This document shows positions 17,373 to 25,833 of a stretch of 64,000 nt of DNA, one piece after another (position 1 is the first letter of the stretch; the number at the start of each line of letters is the position of its first letter). The stretch spans positions 1-64,000 of the forward strand of contig DS480350.1 in NCBI GenBank assembly GCA_000154345.1. The letters run 5' to 3'. Position numbers and translations under genes: made by a program. The notes beneath the pieces were generated by a model. It made no database searches, was not told where the DNA came from, and worked only from the letters and a program-made list of their open reading frames with translations. This DNA is from [Clostridium] leptum DSM 753. GTDB taxonomy: Bacteria > Bacillota > Clostridia > Oscillospirales > Acutalibacteraceae.

Positions 17373-18413
17373 ATGCAACAATATATGAAAGCGGTTGCCG
17401 TCATGAGCGCCGGCCAGGTGCAGGTGGTGGATAACGTGCCGATCCCGGAGCCGGGAGATTATGAAATGCTTGTTAAGGTTCACGCATGCGGCTTTTGTAG
17501 CGGAACAGATTTTCATATTATCAACGGCCGCATGACGAAAAAAGAGCGCTTTTTTGGCTTCCCTACGATTTTGGGCCACGAGGGCGCAGGCGAGGTGGTT
17601 AAGCTCGGTAAAAAAGTGAGAAACTATAAGCTGGGAGATCGCTTTATCCATCCTAATCTACGGCCTGAGGTAGGCAACGGCTATACCAAAACCTTTGGTG
17701 GAATGGCGGAATATGGCTTGGTCAATGACAACCAGGCTATGCTGGACGATGGCTTCCGCCCGGAAGCTCTTCCGTTTCCTCTGCAGGGACAGTTTCCCAA
17801 CGATATTGATTTTGTAGATGCGGGTATGCTGCTTTCCCTCTGCGAGTGTCACAGCGCCGCGGTTAATTTCGGCGTAGCGCCTGGCCAAAAAATTCTCGTT
17901 TACGGCTGTGGCCCCATGGGCTTGGCTTTGGCTATGTTCTGCAAAATGAAGGGCGCCGAGGATATTACCATCATCGATCACCATGATGACCGGCTGGAAC
18001 GCGCGAAAAAGGTTATCGGCGTCAGCCGAGTAATCAATTCCTCCGTACAGGATATCGATGAGGTCATAGGCGGCGAGCTTTTTGATTTGGTAGTCGATGC
18101 GGTAGGATCTTCCCGGCTTTTGATAGAAGGCAGCAACCGCTTGAAGCCCGGCGGAAGAGTCGGTTCTCTGGGAGTGTTGGGAGAAAACGATCGGATACTA
18201 AACGTCCGAGAGCTGCGGAACAATACCTGTCTCCATATGCTGAATTTTCCTTACGGCGAATACGCCCTGTTGAAAGAAACGGCGGCAATGGTGCAAAAGG
18301 GATTGGTACGGCCTAGTGATTTTTATTCCCATGTAGTTCCTTTTCAAGAGATCGACAAGGCTTTGGAGTTAGTAAGAAACAAAAAAGCCCTAAAGGTTAT
18401 TTTGACTTTTTAA
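17373..18413 (+). CDS. zinc-dependent alcohol dehydrogenase family protein
   Basis: The 346-residue medium-chain dehydrogenase/reductase has a GroES-like domain with catalytic-zinc residues Cys42 (GFCSGTD) and His69-Glu70 (GHEGAGEV), and a Rossmann domain with YGCGPMGLALA. The lobe that normally carries four structural-zinc cysteines lacks them, so only the catalytic zinc is predicted. It probably oxidises a polyol or sugar-acid alcohol in this catabolic locus. It starts at ATG 17373 with AAGGAG 12 bases upstream (ATG 17385 is an alternative). It is the last gene before a very strong terminator. Confidence 0.88.
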   Translation: MQQYMKAVAVMSAGQVQVVDNVPIPEPGDYEMLVKVHACGFCSGTDFHIINGRMTKKERFFGFPTILGHEGAGEVVKLGKKVRNYKLGDRFIHPNLRPEVGNGYTKTFGGMAEYGLVNDNQAMLDDGFRPEALPFPLQGQFPNDIDFVDAGMLLSLCECHSAAVNFGVAPGQKILVYGCGPMGLALAMFCKMKGAEDITIIDHHDDRLERAKKVIGVSRVINSSVQDIDEVIGGELFDLVVDAVGSSRLLIEGSNRLKPGGRVGSLGVLGENDRILNVRELRNNTCLHMLNFPYGEYALLKETAAMVQKGLVRPSDFYSHVVPFQEIDKALELVRNKKALKVILTF

Positions 18414-18467
18414 CAGCACGTTTTCTAAACCGACGAAAAAAAGAACAGGATATTCACACAAAACACT

Positions 18468-18504
18468 AGCAGGAGAGCGCCCTCTGGGCGCTCTCCTGCT
18501 TTAT
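18468..18504 (+). terminator. strong rho-independent terminator
   Basis: A perfect 15-bp stem, AGCAGGAGAGCGCCC (18468-18482) with its exact complement at 18486-18500, closes a TCT loop and is followed by TTAT. It ends the ABC/RraA/GntR locus. Confidence 0.9.
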
Positions 18505-18606
18505 CAGCCCATTAATTAGGGAAATTCATTCTTTTGATGCAATATTTCAAAGCATTAAGGATCAAATATATTAGGCAGCTCATTAATCCTTATTTATAAA
18601 ATAGTA

Positions 18607-18635
18607 TTTACAAATAAGAAAAACTATGTTATAAT
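18607..18635 (+). promoter_or_regulatory. promoter of the first alpha-fucosidase gene
   Basis: TTTACA (18607-18612) and TATAAT (18630-18635) are separated by 17 bases. The predicted start is near 18642, immediately before a LacI-type operator. Confidence 0.78.
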
Positions 18636-18644
18636 CGCACAAAC

Positions 18645-18656
18645 TAAAACGTTTAA
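18645..18656. promoter_or_regulatory. LacI-type operator TAAAACGTTTAA
   Basis: The near-palindrome is centred on CG and lies at about +3 to +15 of the predicted transcript, where a bound repressor would block initiation. The same motif recurs at 24363, 25633 and 25797 around the LacI gene. A CcpA cre site is the main alternative, as both belong to the LacI operator class. Confidence 0.75.
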
Positions 18657-18677
18657 ATTACGTAAAGGAGGATTCTA

Positions 18678-20150
18678 ATGTACGATTTACAACCCTATTT
18701 GAACACTATTGAAGATGTGATAGCACAGGGACCCTTCAAGGATACCTGGGAGTCCCTATCCGCCTATCAGGTGCCGGACTGGTATCAGAACGCCAAATTT
18801 GGTATTTTCATTCACTGGGGCGTTTACAGCGTTCCTGCCTTTGGAAACGAATGGTATCCGCGTCACATGTATAAGCAAGGAACGCCGGAATATGAGCATC
18901 ACATCAAGACCTACGGGAGACATACGGAATTTGGATATAAGGATTTTATCCCCATGTTTAAAGGGGAGCGCTTTGACGCGGAGAAATGGGTGGATCTGTT
19001 TCAGCAAGCAGGGGCAAAATACGTAGTGCCGGTGGCGGAGCATCATGATGGCTTTCAGATGTATCCCAGCGAGATATCCCACTGGAATGCCTATGAGATG
19101 GGGCCGAAGAGAGATATACTAGGAGAAATCAGCGCAAGCTGCAAGAAGCGCGGAATAGAGCTCGGTGCTTCCAGCCATCGGATTGAGCATTGGTTTTTCA
19201 TGGGGCCGGGCAAGGAGTTTGACAGTGATGTCAGGGATCCCATGCAGCGGGGAGATTTCTACTGGCCTGCGGTACCTGGCGAGTATGCTCAGGATCTATT
19301 CAGTAAGCCGGAGCCTACCGATGAATTTATGCAGGATTGGCTGGTGCGTACCTGTGAGATTATCGACCGGTATCATCCGAGACTGATCTATTTTGACTGG
19401 TGGATTCAGCACAGCGCCTGTAAGCCCTGGCTGAAGAAGCTGGCGGCCTATTATTACAACAGAGCCGCAGAATGGGGAATTGAGGTCGCAATCAATTACA
19501 AGCATGACGCCTACCTATTCGGCACAGCCGTGCCGGATGTGGAACGGGGACAATTTGCTGACATTAAGCCCTATTTCTGGCAGACAGATACGGCCATAGC
19601 CTTAAATTCCTGGTGCTATACGGAAAATAACCAGTTCAGACCTGCATCGGAGATCCTTTGCGATTTGGTGGACATTGTCAGTAAAAACGGATGCCTTCTG
19701 CTTAACGTAGGCCCTAAAGCGGATGGAAGTATTTCAGAGGAAGACGCCGAGGTGCTGCTGCATATCGGAGAATGGATGAAGGTAAACGGGGAGGCTATTT
19801 ACAATACGAAAACCTGGAGAAAATATGGCGAGGGCCCGACCCAGGTGGTGGATGGACAATTTTCTGACAGCATTAAGAAGAACTTTACCTCTGAGGATTT
19901 CCGGTTTACCACAGCGGGCGGCTATCTGTACGCCACAGCGTTAAAGTGCAGCGATAATGGGACCTATTGCATCAAATCTCTGGGCGAACAGGATGCTTCC
20001 AAGCAGGCTAATTTCCATGGGATTATCAGAAATGTGGAGGTGCTGGGAGGCGAAGCTAAGGCGGAATGGAGCAGAGACGAGAAAGGGCTCCATATTACAA
20101 GCGGGAAGAAGAGCAAGGATCCGATTGTATTTAAAATTAAAATTGACTGA
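18678..20150 (+). CDS. GH29 alpha-L-fucosidase, copy 1
   Basis: The 490-residue protein lacks a signal peptide and is predicted to work in the cytoplasm on imported oligosaccharides. The GH29 barrel is recognisable from AKFGIFIHWGVYSVPAF, EWYPRHMY, KYVVPVAEHHDGFQMY and the nucleophile Asp240 in LIYFDWWIQHSACKPW. A C-terminal beta-sandwich follows. It removes alpha-linked L-fucose. A close paralogue of identical length is encoded at 34185. It has its own promoter and LacI-type operator and an AAAGGAGG ribosome site, and it ends before a strong terminator, so it is a single-gene unit. Confidence 0.93.
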   Translation: MYDLQPYLNTIEDVIAQGPFKDTWESLSAYQVPDWYQNAKFGIFIHWGVYSVPAFGNEWYPRHMYKQGTPEYEHHIKTYGRHTEFGYKDFIPMFKGERFDAEKWVDLFQQAGAKYVVPVAEHHDGFQMYPSEISHWNAYEMGPKRDILGEISASCKKRGIELGASSHRIEHWFFMGPGKEFDSDVRDPMQRGDFYWPAVPGEYAQDLFSKPEPTDEFMQDWLVRTCEIIDRYHPRLIYFDWWIQHSACKPWLKKLAAYYYNRAAEWGIEVAINYKHDAYLFGTAVPDVERGQFADIKPYFWQTDTAIALNSWCYTENNQFRPASEILCDLVDIVSKNGCLLLNVGPKADGSISEEDAEVLLHIGEWMKVNGEAIYNTKTWRKYGEGPTQVVDGQFSDSIKKNFTSEDFRFTTAGGYLYATALKCSDNGTYCIKSLGEQDASKQANFHGIIRNVEVLGGEAKAEWSRDEKGLHITSGKKSKDPIVFKIKID

Positions 20151-20213
20151 TAACCCTGTCCGCGTCAGCCTAGGCATGATGCAGCGATGCGATAAAACAG
20201 ATGTTTTTGCTTC

Positions 20214-20256
20214 AAGCAAGGGAAAGTCCGCTTTGCGGGCTTTCCCTTGCTTTGTC
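20214..20256 (+). terminator. strong terminator after alpha-fucosidase copy 1
   Basis: A 16-bp stem (20216-20231 with 20235-20250, one G-U pair) is flanked by AA/TT that extend it, with a three-base loop and a TTTGT tail. Confidence 0.85.
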
Positions 20257-20487
20257 GGCTTTAGCGAAAAGACCTCCCGGCATTGCCAGGGACATAACCT
20301 TCTTTTGGCCTGACGGAGCCGTCGGCACAGCTGTTTATGCCCTGAGACGAGGCACGCAGGAGCCTGTTTGCGCAGGCGATCGCACAAATGAGCCGCTTTA
20401 ACTGGAACGTGGGAAACCGTATATTCGGATTGGCACAGCTTCCTCCGGCCATGCGTTCAAAAACGCTTTCACGGCGGCGTCTGTGAG

Positions 20488-20526
20488 AAAAGCCGGGCCG
20501 GCAGATTGACTGCCGCCCGGCTTTTT
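20488..20526 (+). terminator. terminator-like hairpin
   Basis: AAAGCCGGGCCGGCAG (20488-20503) pairs, with one bulged base, with 20510-20524 across an ATTGA loop and is followed by a T run. No gene is seen directly upstream. Confidence 0.65.
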
Positions 20527-20739
20527 GACTTGGATCAGTGGGATCACACACGCTTTCCAAGGCCCGAAGAGATTTAAGATTTTCTGCTTCAGCCCTCCGT
20601 TTCAGGGTCCAGAGCGCTTTTACAGCGAAATTTCTGTGGAACGCTTTCAAGTCTGTTCCCGCAGAGCATATAGTCCCTCATAGCGCTTCGCGCCGTCAGT
20701 GGATATAACGAACCTGCGGGGATCCAGATGTTTTGAGAA

Positions 20740-20782
20740 CGGATAACAGCTTAACCGCATAGGAGCTGTTATCCGCTTTTTT
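20740..20782 (+). terminator. terminator-like hairpin
   Basis: CGGATAACAGCT (20740-20751) pairs perfectly with AGCTGTTATCCG (20764-20775) and is followed by CTTTTTTG. It would act on + strand transcripts. The convergent GH31 gene ends 57 bases to the right, so it may insulate that gene from read-through. Confidence 0.65.
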
Positions 20783-20838
20783 GTGCTCTCCTTTTATTTA
20801 GCTTTCCTGTGAATTATTCCTGCTTATGGCCTGCTCTT

Positions 20839-22803
20839 TTATCTCCGCACCCGCTCAAACACCGGCATGGTGTCCAGCGGCGCGCGGACCTCCGTCCACT
20901 GTCCGCCGGAGAAAATCTGCTGAGAGCCGTCACTCAGGCGCCAGTCGCAGCCGGAGGGCAGATAAACCTTGCGTGCGCGCTGTCCCAAATTCAGAATCGG
21001 CGCGACCAGGTATTTGTCGCCGTACATGTACTGCTCCTCCAACTCCCAGCAGACAGGGTCGTCCGGGAATTCTACAAACATAGCGCGCATGAGCGGAAGC
21101 CCCTTTGTGTGGGCCTCTTCCATAAGCTTTCTGGTGTAGTCTCTCATCTCTTCCCGGAGGCGCAGATATTTCTTGCAGATCTCGAAGGCCTCCGGGCCAT
21201 AGCTCCACACCTCGTTGTCCGCGCCGGAGGCGCAGAAATAACCGCCGGTGGTGCCGTATTGGGGCTGACGGGGCTCGCGGTCGCCGTGCAGGCGCATGAC
21301 CGGACAGAAGGCCCCCCACTGGAACCAGCGGATAAAAAGCTCTTGAAACTCTGGGTTTGTGGGATCGCCGCCATAGAAGCCGCCGATATCGGTGGTCCAC
21401 CACGGAATTCCCGCGATACCCATGTTCAGCCCGGCGGCAAGCTGATTTTTCATGCTTCCAAAGGTGGAGGGAATATCCCCGGACCATACCAAAGCGCCGT
21501 ATTTCTGGCTGCCCGCCCAGGCGCAGCGCACCAGGTTCACAATATTTGTCTGGCCGGCCGCTTTCATGCCGTCATAGAAGGCTTGAGAATAGCAGGAGGG
21601 ATAGATATTTCCGGTTTGCAGACAGGGGCCTGAGTAATAACGGTAGTTATCAAAGTCGTAGATGTTGTATTCCGGCTCCGCCTCATCCAGCCAGAAGAGC
21701 CTGACGCCCGCGTCATAATAGTGCTCCTTTACCTTGGCCCACACATAGCCGCGGGCTTCGGGATTGGTGGCGTCAAAGGGAAGCGTTTTTTTGTCAAGGA
21801 AGATAAAGGAGGTGTCAACGCCCCGGTCGCATCGGATCAGGTAGCCGTTTTCCAGCATTTCCTCATAATTTTCAGAATCTGTTTCCACCGTAGGCCAAAT
21901 GGAAACCATCAGCTGTATGCCCATGCTTTTCAATTCCTCTATCATGGCCTTTGGATCGGGCCAGTAGGCAGGGTCAAATTTCCAATCTCCCTGATGGGGC
22001 CAGTGGAAGAAATCGATGACGATAACGTCAATGGGAAGGCCCTGCCGCTTGTATTCCCGGGCCACGTGTAGAAGCTCCTCCTGGGTTTGATAGCGCAGCT
22101 TGCACTGCCAGAAGCCCAGCCCATATTCGGGCATCATGGGCACGGTGCCGGCAACGGACCCGTAAGCCTCTATCAATTCGGCCGGGGTATCGCCGGCCAC
22201 AATCCAGTAATCCAGCGCCTGGGTGGAGAAAGCCTCAAAGCTGGTGACGTTTTTTCCGAAAACCGCCCTGCCGACGGCGGGGTTGTTCCACAGCAGCCCG
22301 TATCCCAGGGAGGAAATCATAAAGGGAACCGAGGCCTGGGAATTACGGTGGGCAAGCTCCAGATCCGTGCCCTTTAGATTCAAATAGGGCTGCTGATACT
22401 GGCCCATGCCGTAGACGCGTTCGTTGGGATCGAGGGACTGGAACCGGGCTGTCAGATGGTAATCTCCGCCTGGAATGGGGCGGAATTCCCTCGCCTCGAT
22501 TTTTAGGGCGCAGAATTTGCGGGTATCCTCTTCCAGGATACGCTCATCCTTTTGATTGTAAACGGTGATTTTACCGTTATTGGACAGAGAAAGCCTGATT
22601 TTGCCGTTGGTAAGAACCGCGCCCTCGGGTGAAACCGTAATTTCCGCCTGGGCGGAGGGGCGGCTGGCCAGCGCCCAGTCATTTTCCGGAAACGCTGGGT
22701 TTTTGGTCGCGCGAACACGGACGGCGTTCGCGCCCCAGGGCTCGATGTGGACAGTTTCATTGCGGTATCGGTAGATTAATAGATTATCACGGGTGAGAAT
22801 CAT
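20839..22803 (-). CDS. GH31 glycoside hydrolase, alpha-xylosidase-like
   Basis: The 654-residue protein has an N-terminal beta-sandwich (residues 1-170) and the GH31 barrel. The predicted nucleophile is Asp373 in FWLDEAEPE and the acid/base Asp443 in VWSGDIPSTF; NIVNLVRCAWAGSQKYG and GIPWWTTDIGGFYGG are further family blocks. The FWLDEAEPE form resembles alpha-xylosidases more than alpha-glucosidases, but this assignment is uncertain. No signal peptide, so cytoplasmic. It lies 21 bases downstream of the GH51 gene behind an AAGGAGAGGG site and is its operon partner under the LacI-type operator at 24363. Confidence 0.88.
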   Translation of the reverse strand: MILTRDNLLIYRYRNETVHIEPWGANAVRVRATKNPAFPENDWALASRPSAQAEITVSPEGAVLTNGKIRLSLSNNGKITVYNQKDERILEEDTRKFCALKIEAREFRPIPGGDYHLTARFQSLDPNERVYGMGQYQQPYLNLKGTDLELAHRNSQASVPFMISSLGYGLLWNNPAVGRAVFGKNVTSFEAFSTQALDYWIVAGDTPAELIEAYGSVAGTVPMMPEYGLGFWQCKLRYQTQEELLHVAREYKRQGLPIDVIVIDFFHWPHQGDWKFDPAYWPDPKAMIEELKSMGIQLMVSIWPTVETDSENYEEMLENGYLIRCDRGVDTSFIFLDKKTLPFDATNPEARGYVWAKVKEHYYDAGVRLFWLDEAEPEYNIYDFDNYRYYSGPCLQTGNIYPSCYSQAFYDGMKAAGQTNIVNLVRCAWAGSQKYGALVWSGDIPSTFGSMKNQLAAGLNMGIAGIPWWTTDIGGFYGGDPTNPEFQELFIRWFQWGAFCPVMRLHGDREPRQPQYGTTGGYFCASGADNEVWSYGPEAFEICKKYLRLREEMRDYTRKLMEEAHTKGLPLMRAMFVEFPDDPVCWELEEQYMYGDKYLVAPILNLGQRARKVYLPSGCDWRLSDGSQQIFSGGQWTEVRAPLDTMPVFERVRR

Positions 22804-22824
22804 TTTATTCCCTCTCCTTCTATA

Positions 22825-24342
22825 TCAGCGCTTGAACTGTATGCGTACCACATTCCAGGACAGCGGCGGCAGTACGGCGGATAGATGATTGTCCGTGACG
22901 CCGCTTTCAGCTACCCTTACAGGGCTGACGCCTTGCTTGTCCGGGCCGTTAGTCACATTGGGGTCGCCGGAATACATGGTGACATGCTCGATCAGGGAAC
23001 AGCCTTCAAACGCCGCTAAATCGGCGGAAAGCACAAGAGAATCGTTCAGAGAACGGTTTACGGCAAAAACAGTAAGAACGCCTTGCTCCTCATCCAAAAG
23101 AACGGTGCTTTCCAGATAGGGTACATCCGTAAAATTAGGACTGTCGTATTTCGGGCAGCTTACGGCTGTCCGCAGCACGGTTCCGTGACCGTATTGGGCG
23201 GCGTGGTAAAACGGCCAGTAGATGGTTTGAAGCCATGTTTTTCCGCCGTTCGGCTCGGTCATAATCGGAGCGATAACATTTACCAGCTGAGCAAGGCAGG
23301 CGATTTTCACCCGGTCGGCATGGTTTAAGAGGGTGATCAGCATAGTCCCGAAAACGGCCGCGTCCGCCATGGTATAGATATCCTCCAAAAGCGGGGGCGC
23401 GATTCCCCAGGGCTCCTTCGCTATTCTTTCGTCGTCGCTGCCCAGGGAGTGGTACCAGATATTCCATTCGTCAAAGCTCAGCATTAATTTTTTGCCGGAG
23501 CGCTTTTTCGCTTTCACATAGTCGCAGGTGGAAACCACGGAATGGATAAAGTGCTCTGTGGTTAAGGACTTAGCAAGATAATCCTCCAGATTATTGGTAG
23601 TGTCTCCCAGATATTGGTGAAGGGATAGGTAGTCCACATCGTCGTAAAGATAATCCAGGACCGTGGCTTCCCAGGTGGGGAAGGTAGGCATCTCCGGATA
23701 AGAGCTGCCGGTCGCGACCAGCTGGATTTCAGAGTCTATCTTCTTCATAGCCCGCGCGGTTTCCAGGGCCAGGCGGCCGTATTCGTCGGCTGTTTTATGG
23801 CCGATCTGCCAGGGTCCGTCCATCTCGTTCCCCAGGCACCAGGTTTTGATGCGGTAGGGCTGCTCCGCTCCGTGGGCCCGGCGCAGGTCGCTGTAATAGG
23901 AGCCGCTTTCGTGGTTGCAGTATTCCAGAAGATTGCAGGCGTCGTCGATTCCGCGGGTGCCGAGGTTGACGGCCATCATGACCTCTGCGCCCAGCTCCCT
24001 GCACCAGGAAGAAAATTCATCGATCCCCACCTGGTTGGTTTCCACAGTGCGCCATGCGCGGTCCAGCCGGACGGGACGCTCTTTGGCTGGTCCTACGCTG
24101 TCCTCCCACCGAAAGCCGGAAACAAAATTGCCGCCGGGATAACGGATCAGAGGAATCTGAAGAGGTTTGATTAGATCGATCACATCCGTTCGAAACCCCC
24201 TCGCGTTGGAGGCGGGATGGCCGGGGCAGTAAATGCCGTCGTACACGGCCCGTCCCAGGTGCTCAATGAAGGAACCGTACATTCGCCGGTCCACCGTGGA
24301 AATCTTAAATTCCGGGTCCAGGGATAAAGTAGCTTTTAACAT
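22825..24342 (-). CDS. abfA: GH51 alpha-L-arabinofuranosidase
   Basis: The 505-residue protein matches the usual length of cytoplasmic GH51 arabinofuranosidases. Diagnostic blocks are MYGSFIEHLGRAVYDGIY near the start, LIRYPGGNFVSGFRWED, the acid/base Glu173 in WCLGNEMDGPW and the nucleophile Glu292 in LSFDEWNIWYH. It removes terminal alpha-L-arabinofuranose from arabino-oligosaccharides. It is the first gene of a two-gene unit with GH31. A GAGGTGATCC ribosome site precedes the ATG, and a LacI-type operator lies 21-32 bases upstream of it. Confidence 0.95.
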   Translation of the reverse strand: MLKATLSLDPEFKISTVDRRMYGSFIEHLGRAVYDGIYCPGHPASNARGFRTDVIDLIKPLQIPLIRYPGGNFVSGFRWEDSVGPAKERPVRLDRAWRTVETNQVGIDEFSSWCRELGAEVMMAVNLGTRGIDDACNLLEYCNHESGSYYSDLRRAHGAEQPYRIKTWCLGNEMDGPWQIGHKTADEYGRLALETARAMKKIDSEIQLVATGSSYPEMPTFPTWEATVLDYLYDDVDYLSLHQYLGDTTNNLEDYLAKSLTTEHFIHSVVSTCDYVKAKKRSGKKLMLSFDEWNIWYHSLGSDDERIAKEPWGIAPPLLEDIYTMADAAVFGTMLITLLNHADRVKIACLAQLVNVIAPIMTEPNGGKTWLQTIYWPFYHAAQYGHGTVLRTAVSCPKYDSPNFTDVPYLESTVLLDEEQGVLTVFAVNRSLNDSLVLSADLAAFEGCSLIEHVTMYSGDPNVTNGPDKQGVSPVRVAESGVTDNHLSAVLPPLSWNVVRIQFKR

Positions 24343-24362
24343 AGGATCACCTCTTACCTTTC

Positions 24363-24374
24363 TAAAACGTTTAA
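24363..24374. promoter_or_regulatory. LacI-type operator TAAAACGTTTAA upstream of GH51
   Basis: Identical in its 12 central bases to the operator at 18645. It lies between the terminator of the LacI gene and the GH51 ribosome site. No clear -35/-10 pair is visible for GH51, so the site could act at a weak promoter or as a roadblock. Confidence 0.75.
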
Positions 24375-24391
24375 ATAAAATAATAAAAATA

Positions 24392-24413
24392 AAAGCGAAG
24401 TTTTCTTCGCTTT
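24392..24413 (-). terminator. terminator of the LacI gene
   Basis: AAAGCGAAG-TTTT-CTTCGCTTT is a nine-pair hairpin. On the - strand it is followed by TATTTTTATTATTTT, a proper U-rich tail. It separates lacI from the GH51-GH31 unit. Confidence 0.8.
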
Positions 24414-24472
24414 AAATTGCACAGAATGCCTAAGGGAAAAATGCCTGAATAACGTCCCGTCAGAAATCCAGG

Positions 24473-25513
24473 CTATGCTTCCCCGATGGAACAGACCGAC
24501 GGACGCACATGAATCGTACAGGGAAGCACATGACACTTTGTGCAGACAGTTTTTCCCTGTAGCTGGGCCAATACAAGCTCGGCCGCCTTGTGTCCCATTT
24601 CCTGTAGATCTGGCTTGGCGCTGGCCAGAGGCGGAGTATAGGCGTGGACGATATCGGAATCGTCAAAGCCGAAAAGGGATATGTCCTTGCCCACTGAGAT
24701 TCTATGCTCAATACAATAAGTGTATACGCCGCTGATCATCTTATCGCTGAAGGCGTAGATTGCGGTAACGCCCTGTGAGAGAAGCTGGCTGGCGGCGTGA
24801 TACCCGCATTCTCGCGTCCAGTCTCCGATCACAGTAGTGCCCACATTATAAGGAATAGATGCCTCGAACAACGCTTGCTGAATACCTACAAGACGCTTCT
24901 GTGAGTTGAAGCTGTTGACAGGGCCGGAAATAATGCCGATGCGCCGGTGGCCCATGGAGATAAGCGCCCGCCCGATCTCCAGACTTGCGTTTTCGTCATC
25001 GGAAAGTACATAGGGGTAACTTTTGTCCTTGGGAACACAATAGGTATAAACAAAGGGCAGCCCGGTATCCGGAGGAGAAAAGGAGACCTCACGGCCATGA
25101 TATCCAATGTAAATACAGCCCTCTACCTGCTTAGAAACCAAATTATCAAACGCGCGGTTAAATAGTACGGAACGCTCGGGGATGGCGGATAAATTGTTTC
25201 CATAACGTTTAAATAGCCTCATATTGGCCAGAAGTGCTTCGTAATCATATTCCTCGCAGTACTCCTCAATGCCATTGATAATCTCAGCGGTCTGAGAAAC
25301 GGTCAGGTCCTCGGCAATGATTCCAATCGAACGGCTTCTCTGCCGTTTGAGGCTCTGGGCCAGGTAATTGGGCCGATAGTTCAGTGATTTGGCCACTTTC
25401 AGCACCTTTTCTACCTTCTCCGGGCTTGCGGAGCCTGGCTTTTGATTCAAAACATTTGAAACAGTTGCGATCGATACGTTAGCCAGTTTTGCGATTTCTT
25501 TTATCGTTGCCAA
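24473..25513 (-). CDS. LacI family transcriptional regulator
   Basis: The 346-residue regulator has the N-terminal LacI helix-turn-helix and hinge (residues 1-60; TIKEIAKLANVSIATVSNVL, then NYRPNYLAQSLK) and a sugar-binding core typical of the family (GHRRIGIISGP, FGFDDSDIVHAYTPPL, MGHKAAELVL). It starts at a TTG: the one at 25513 sits seven bases after GGGGAGGT, whereas the TTG at 25519 is too close to it. It is flanked by the glycosidase genes and by the repeated operators at 18645, 24363, 25633 and 25797, so it is predicted to repress the glycan genes until an inducing sugar binds. Confidence 0.93.
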   Translation of the reverse strand: MATIKEIAKLANVSIATVSNVLNQKPGSASPEKVEKVLKVAKSLNYRPNYLAQSLKRQRSRSIGIIAEDLTVSQTAEIINGIEEYCEEYDYEALLANMRLFKRYGNNLSAIPERSVLFNRAFDNLVSKQVEGCIYIGYHGREVSFSPPDTGLPFVYTYCVPKDKSYPYVLSDDENASLEIGRALISMGHRRIGIISGPVNSFNSQKRLVGIQQALFEASIPYNVGTTVIGDWTRECGYHAASQLLSQGVTAIYAFSDKMISGVYTYCIEHRISVGKDISLFGFDDSDIVHAYTPPLASAKPDLQEMGHKAAELVLAQLQGKTVCTKCHVLPCTIHVRPSVCSIGEA

Positions 25514-25549
25514 GCTCAAACCTCCCCTCTGCCTTGATTATGATAATTT

Positions 25550-25578
25550 AGTTTAGCATAGAAGTAGGGGGAAGTCAA
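25550..25578 (-). promoter_or_regulatory. putative promoter of the LacI gene
   Basis: Read on the - strand, TTGACT (25578-25573) and TAAACT (25555-25550) are 17 bases apart, 37 bases upstream of the TTG start. The -10 is weak. Confidence 0.5.
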
Positions 25579-25632
25579 TTGCCAGGATTTCATCGTTGTC
25601 TAGAAAAAATGCACTCTGAAAACAAAAATCGT

Positions 25633-25644
25633 TAAAACGTTATA
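25633..25644. promoter_or_regulatory. LacI-type operator TAAAACGTTATA
   Basis: An imperfect copy of the locus operator, about 55 bases upstream of the predicted lacI -35 and 190 bases upstream of the GH127 start. It may serve autoregulation or looping. Confidence 0.6.
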
Positions 25645-25754
25645 ATTATATTAATCTGCCTAGAATAATAGAGTGAAATTTAGAAAAATAGGCGTGTTTT
25701 TTCTATTTATGAGGAATAGGTTGATAAAAATATCTAAAAAAAATAAAAAAATAC

Positions 25755-25783
25755 TTGCAAATATGAAAATGTTATGATATTAT
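25755..25783 (+). promoter_or_regulatory. promoter of the GH127 gene
   Basis: TTGCAA (25755-25760) and TATTAT (25778-25783) are 17 bases apart, ending 13 bases before the perfect operator palindrome. Confidence 0.6.
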
Positions 25784-25796
25784 TAATTCACAAAAT

Positions 25797-25808
25797 TAAA
25801 ACGTTTTA
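25797..25808. promoter_or_regulatory. perfect LacI-type operator TAAAACGTTTTA
   Basis: The 12-bp palindrome is perfect and is the best match in the window. It covers the predicted +7 to +18 region of the GH127 transcript, an arrangement of simple repression. Confidence 0.82.
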
Positions 25809-25833
25809 GCTATAGAAAGTAGGAAGCAGGAAA

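Larger units (their letters stand above)
20151..20838. other. 688-base gene-free region with three consecutive hairpins
   Basis: Apart from the fucosidase terminator, this gap contains two more terminator-like hairpins on the + strand and no convincing gene. A 129-codon frame on the - strand (20261-20650) is rich in Arg and lacks a ribosome site. The composition is GC-richer than other gaps in the window. It may be a relic of lost genes, a small-RNA region or a dispersed intergenic repeat; the sequence alone does not decide. Confidence 0.5.
25514..25833. other. divergent regulatory region between lacI and the GH127 gene
   Basis: This 320-base AT-rich gap contains the putative lacI promoter, two operator copies 164 bases apart (25633 and 25797) and the GH127 promoter. 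I see no gene in it. The spacing of the two operators would allow repression by DNA looping. Confidence 0.7.

Noticed and set aside
20261..20650. 129-codon Arg-rich frame on the - strand
   Set aside because: No ribosome site or domain, and it spans a terminator hairpin. Kept only as part of the gene-free region.
20809..21633. 274-codon open frame on the + strand
   Set aside because: It is antisense to the GH31 gene, whose catalytic motifs are unmistakable.
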